A stretch of DNA of 5,759 nucleotides from an uncultured Ruminococcus sp. Lineage in GTDB: Bacteria; Bacillota; Clostridia; Oscillospirales; Ruminococcaceae. How positions within the stretch are numbered: position 1 is the first letter of the stretch; every line of letters starts with the position of its first letter. Location of the stretch: contig CAMNAY010000123.1 in the NCBI GenBank assembly GCA_946531975.1, positions 1-5,759 of the forward strand, read 5' to 3'. The position numbers and the translations under genes were made by a program. Below are positions 4,770 through 5,759 of this stretch, piece by piece. The notes beneath the pieces are model-generated. The model had not been told where the DNA came from and ran no database searches. It was given only the letters and a program-made list of their open reading frames with translations.

Positions 4770-4887
4770 AAACAGCCGAGGGAACAGTCTGCATCGAATG
4801 CAAAGAACGATTCGGCATATGTATCAAAATAAAGCGGAACAGCAAACAGGAGGCTATGGCACCGTCAGTTCCGCGCGGTGCTGCCAT
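4770..4887 (-). ncRNA. candidate small RNA behind a consensus promoter
   Basis: A transcript from promoter 4894-4922 would start near 4887. Its 5' end can fold by ATGG plus CACCG pairing with CGGTG plus CCAT (4856-4864 with 4876-4887, three-base bulge). A competing helix pairs GCGGAAC with GTTCCGC (4834-4840 and 4868-4874) and places CCUCCU (4853-4848), the complement of a ribosome binding site, in an open loop. A third element pairs GCCGA with TCGGC (4775-4779 and 4812-4816) around a five-pair TGCAT/ATGCA hairpin and is followed on the minus strand by TGTTTTAATT, a weak terminator-like end. Equally, the promoter may simply be a second, distant promoter for the araC gene, or the stretch may be a dispersed intergenic repeat. 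No known RNA family is recognised. Confidence 0.28.
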
Positions 4888-4893
4888 AATTGT

Positions 4894-4922
4894 ATTATAC
4901 AGAATCTGCAAGAATATGTCAA
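4894..4922 (-). promoter_or_regulatory. exact-consensus sigma-A promoter, minus strand
   Basis: TTGACA (4922-4917) and TATAAT (4899-4894) are both perfect and exactly 17 bases apart. The start would be near 4887. It points towards the araC gene, whose own promoter is 300 bases further on, so its product may be a long-leader araC mRNA or a separate small RNA. Confidence 0.8.
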
Positions 4923-4936
4923 CTCCGTGCAAGAAT
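4907..4936. repeat. 9-bp direct repeat with 21-bp period, candidate AraC-family site
   Basis: TGCAAGAAT occurs at 4907-4915 and again at 4928-4936, exactly 21 bp (two helical turns) apart. AraC-family proteins commonly bind two direct half-sites about 21 bp apart, on one face of the DNA. The first copy lies in the spacer of the minus-strand promoter 4894-4922 and the second ends six bases before the -35 box of the lyase promoter, so one bound regulator could repress one direction and activate the other. A related GGCAGGAAT (seven of nine) lies at 4953-4961. Confidence 0.5.
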
Positions 4937-4942
4937 TTTCTC

Positions 4943-4971
4943 TTTCCAAACAGGCAGGAATCTGCTATAAT
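4943..4971 (+). promoter_or_regulatory. promoter of the PL11 lyase gene
   Basis: TATAAT (4966-4971, perfect) is preceded by TGC, an extended -10 element, and by TTTCCA (4943-4948, four of six) at 17 bases. The poor -35 with a strong -10 is typical of a promoter that depends on an activator. The start would be near 4978, giving a leader of about 103 bases. Confidence 0.75.
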
Positions 4972-5002
4972 ACAGACAATGAGGCGGAATATAAATGTGA
5001 AA

Positions 5003-5019
5003 GTATACAGAATGTATAC
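5003..5019. promoter_or_regulatory. 17-bp perfect palindrome in the lyase leader
   Basis: GTATACA (5003-5009) and TGTATAC (5013-5019) are perfect seven-base arms around GAA, about 25-41 bases after the predicted start of the lyase transcript. A repressor bound here would block elongation. Ten of its bases, TATACAGAAT, recur at 4896-4905 over the -10 box of the divergent promoter. An RNA hairpin with a three-base loop is the alternative reading. Confidence 0.5.
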
Positions 5020-5080
5020 GAACGTCTCAGAAAGCAAATGATTTACAGGGGATTTTTTGATTGGGAAAGGAAAACAGAAA

Positions 5081-5759
5081 ATGAAAAAGGGGCTTCAGAA
5101 ATGCACATCCCTCGTGCTGACCGCAGCGATCAGCACCTCCATGCTTGCCGGCGGGATGCTCCCGGCACATGCCGATTACGGTGTCGGCGGAAACGGCACC
5201 GCGATCATGGAAAAGCTCGACCGCGGCATCTATGCGGTGAAATCCGGAAACGGAATGTTCGTGAGCTGGCGCTGGAATGCCGATGACGCAGATGACGCGG
5301 AGTTCCGCCTCTACCGCGACGACACGCTCATCTACACCTCGAAATCCGGAAACGCGACCAGCTTCCAGGATAACGGCGGAAACGCAAAGTCCAAGTACCG
5401 CGTGGATACCGTCGCAGGCGGCAAGGTCATCTCCTCGGAGACCTGCAAGTTCACCTCCGGCAGCAATTATTTCGACATCGCGCTGAACAGCCCCGGCACG
5501 CAGTATTCGCCGAATGACTGCTGCGTCGGCGATGTGGACGGCGACGGGCAGTATGAGATCTTCCTGAAGTGGGATCCCTCCAACTCCAAGGACAATTCGC
5601 AGTCCGGCGTGACCGATGCGGTCATCATCGACTGCTATACGCTCACCGGCAAGCAGCTCTGGCGTGTGGATCTCGGCAGAAATATCCGCGCAGGTCAGCA
5701 TTACACTCAGATGTGCGTCGCCGACTTCGACTGCGACGGCAAGGCGGAGCTCATCACCA
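5081..5759 (+). CDS. secreted rhamnogalacturonan lyase, polysaccharide lyase family 11 (3' end cut by window)
   Basis: 226 codons are present; the family is usually about 600 residues or more, so roughly two thirds are missing to the right. Residues 1-31 are a signal peptide (KK, hydrophobic core, cleavage after AHA). An N-terminal beta-sandwich follows (about 40-127; RGIYAVKSGNGMFVSWRW is a hallmark of PL11), then the start of the beta-propeller with QYSPNDCCVGDVDGDGQYE (141-159), LKWDPSNSKDNSQSG (162-176), LWRVDLGRNIRAGQHYTQM (193-211) and a second calcium-loop type motif DFDCDGKAE. These match YesW/YesX-type lyases, which cut the rhamnogalacturonan-I backbone of pectin by beta-elimination outside the cell and bind calcium. 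Whether it is endo- or exo-acting cannot be told here, because the deciding loop is beyond the edge; a C-terminal dockerin or binding module also cannot be excluded. AAAGGA (5066-5071) nine bases upstream supports the start. Confidence 0.94.
   Translation, partial: MKKGLQKCTSLVLTAAISTSMLAGGMLPAHADYGVGGNGTAIMEKLDRGIYAVKSGNGMFVSWRWNADDADDAEFRLYRDDTLIYTSKSGNATSFQDNGGNAKSKYRVDTVAGGKVISSETCKFTSGSNYFDIALNSPGTQYSPNDCCVGDVDGDGQYEIFLKWDPSNSKDNSQSGVTDAVIIDCYTLTGKQLWRVDLGRNIRAGQHYTQMCVADFDCDGKAELIT

Larger units (their letters stand above)
4558..5080. other. 523-bp divergent control region between araC and the PL11 lyase gene
   Basis: No protein-coding gene is supported here, although open frames of 60-160 codons exist on both strands; none has homology-like composition or a good start. 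It holds, from left to right: the araC promoter (4586-4614), a 21-bp palindrome, an inverted repeat, a structured stretch that may be a small RNA (about 4770-4887), a consensus minus-strand promoter (4894-4922), a 21-bp-period direct repeat (4907-4936), the plus-strand lyase promoter (4943-4971) and a 17-bp palindrome in the lyase leader (5003-5019). A lone TATAAT on the plus strand at 4762-4767 has no convincing -35 partner. Confidence 0.75.

Noticed and set aside
4702..5041. Open frames of about 110 codons on both strands within the control region
   Set aside because: They run through promoters and repeats on both strands, have poor or badly spaced ribosome binding sites (AGGAGG only two bases before the ATG at 4856) and resemble no protein I know.
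5027..5701. 224-codon minus-strand open frame opposite the PL11 gene
   Set aside because: The plus strand encodes conserved PL11 motifs and a signal peptide; the antisense product is Ala/Val/Ile-rich as expected from a shadow.
1..5759. tRNA or rRNA genes, CRISPR arrays, transposase genes, insertion-sequence ends
   Set aside because: No cloverleaf, no regularly spaced repeats, no transposase-like protein and no flanking target duplications were seen.

Overview
The window looks like Firmicutes DNA of the class Clostridia, most likely a Ruminococcus-like (Oscillospiraceae) gut or rumen bacterium. The evidence is canonical sigma-A promoters with 17-bp spacers, AGGAGG-type ribosome binding sites, a GC-moderate genome with GC-rich third codon positions, a clostridial-type ECF sigma factor paired with a membrane protein, and a secreted polysaccharide lyase of family PL11 (rhamnogalacturonan, i.e. 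pectin, degradation). The genus is an inference; no rRNA or other marker gene is present.

Layout from left to right. (1) 1-124, minus strand: the first 41 codons of an ABC-transporter ATPase, running off the left edge. Its control region (125 to about 320) has a near-consensus promoter, a TetR-like operator on the start site, a foldable leader and a second, strongly palindromic site just before the ribosome binding site. (2) About 320-594: no convincing gene, but a good plus-strand promoter and a perfect 14-bp hairpin. (3) 595-2061 and 2058-2657, minus strand: a two-gene unit with a 4-bp overlap, made of an ECF-type sigma factor and a 488-residue single-pass membrane protein that is probably its anti-sigma factor or sensor. 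(4) 2783-3571 and 3775-4557, minus strand: two AraC/XylS-family regulators of the same subfamily, each followed by an intrinsic terminator. They differ visibly in base composition; the upstream one is AT-richer. (5) 4558-5080: a 523-bp divergent control region rich in promoters and repeats. (6) 5081-5759, plus strand: the signal peptide and first about 195 mature residues of a PL11 rhamnogalacturonan lyase, running off the right edge.

How the parts may work together. The araC pair is divergent from the lyase gene, so one or both probably control pectin use. The intergenic region supports this: two divergent promoters with -35 boxes 20 bp apart, a 9-bp direct repeat with a 21-bp period (the spacing typical of AraC-family half-sites) between and over them, a perfect 17-bp palindrome in the lyase leader and another 21-bp palindrome abutting the araC promoter. 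The sigma/anti-sigma pair has its own transcription unit, and its signal is unknown.

The least ordinary items are: a strong internal start in the anti-sigma gene that would give a form without the presumed sigma-binding tail; a leader before the second araC with two mutually exclusive foldings, one masking the Shine-Dalgarno sequence; and a structured stretch behind an exactly consensus minus-strand promoter (about 4770-4887) that could be a small RNA with a CCUCC loop. All RNA folds and operators are hand-read and untested.
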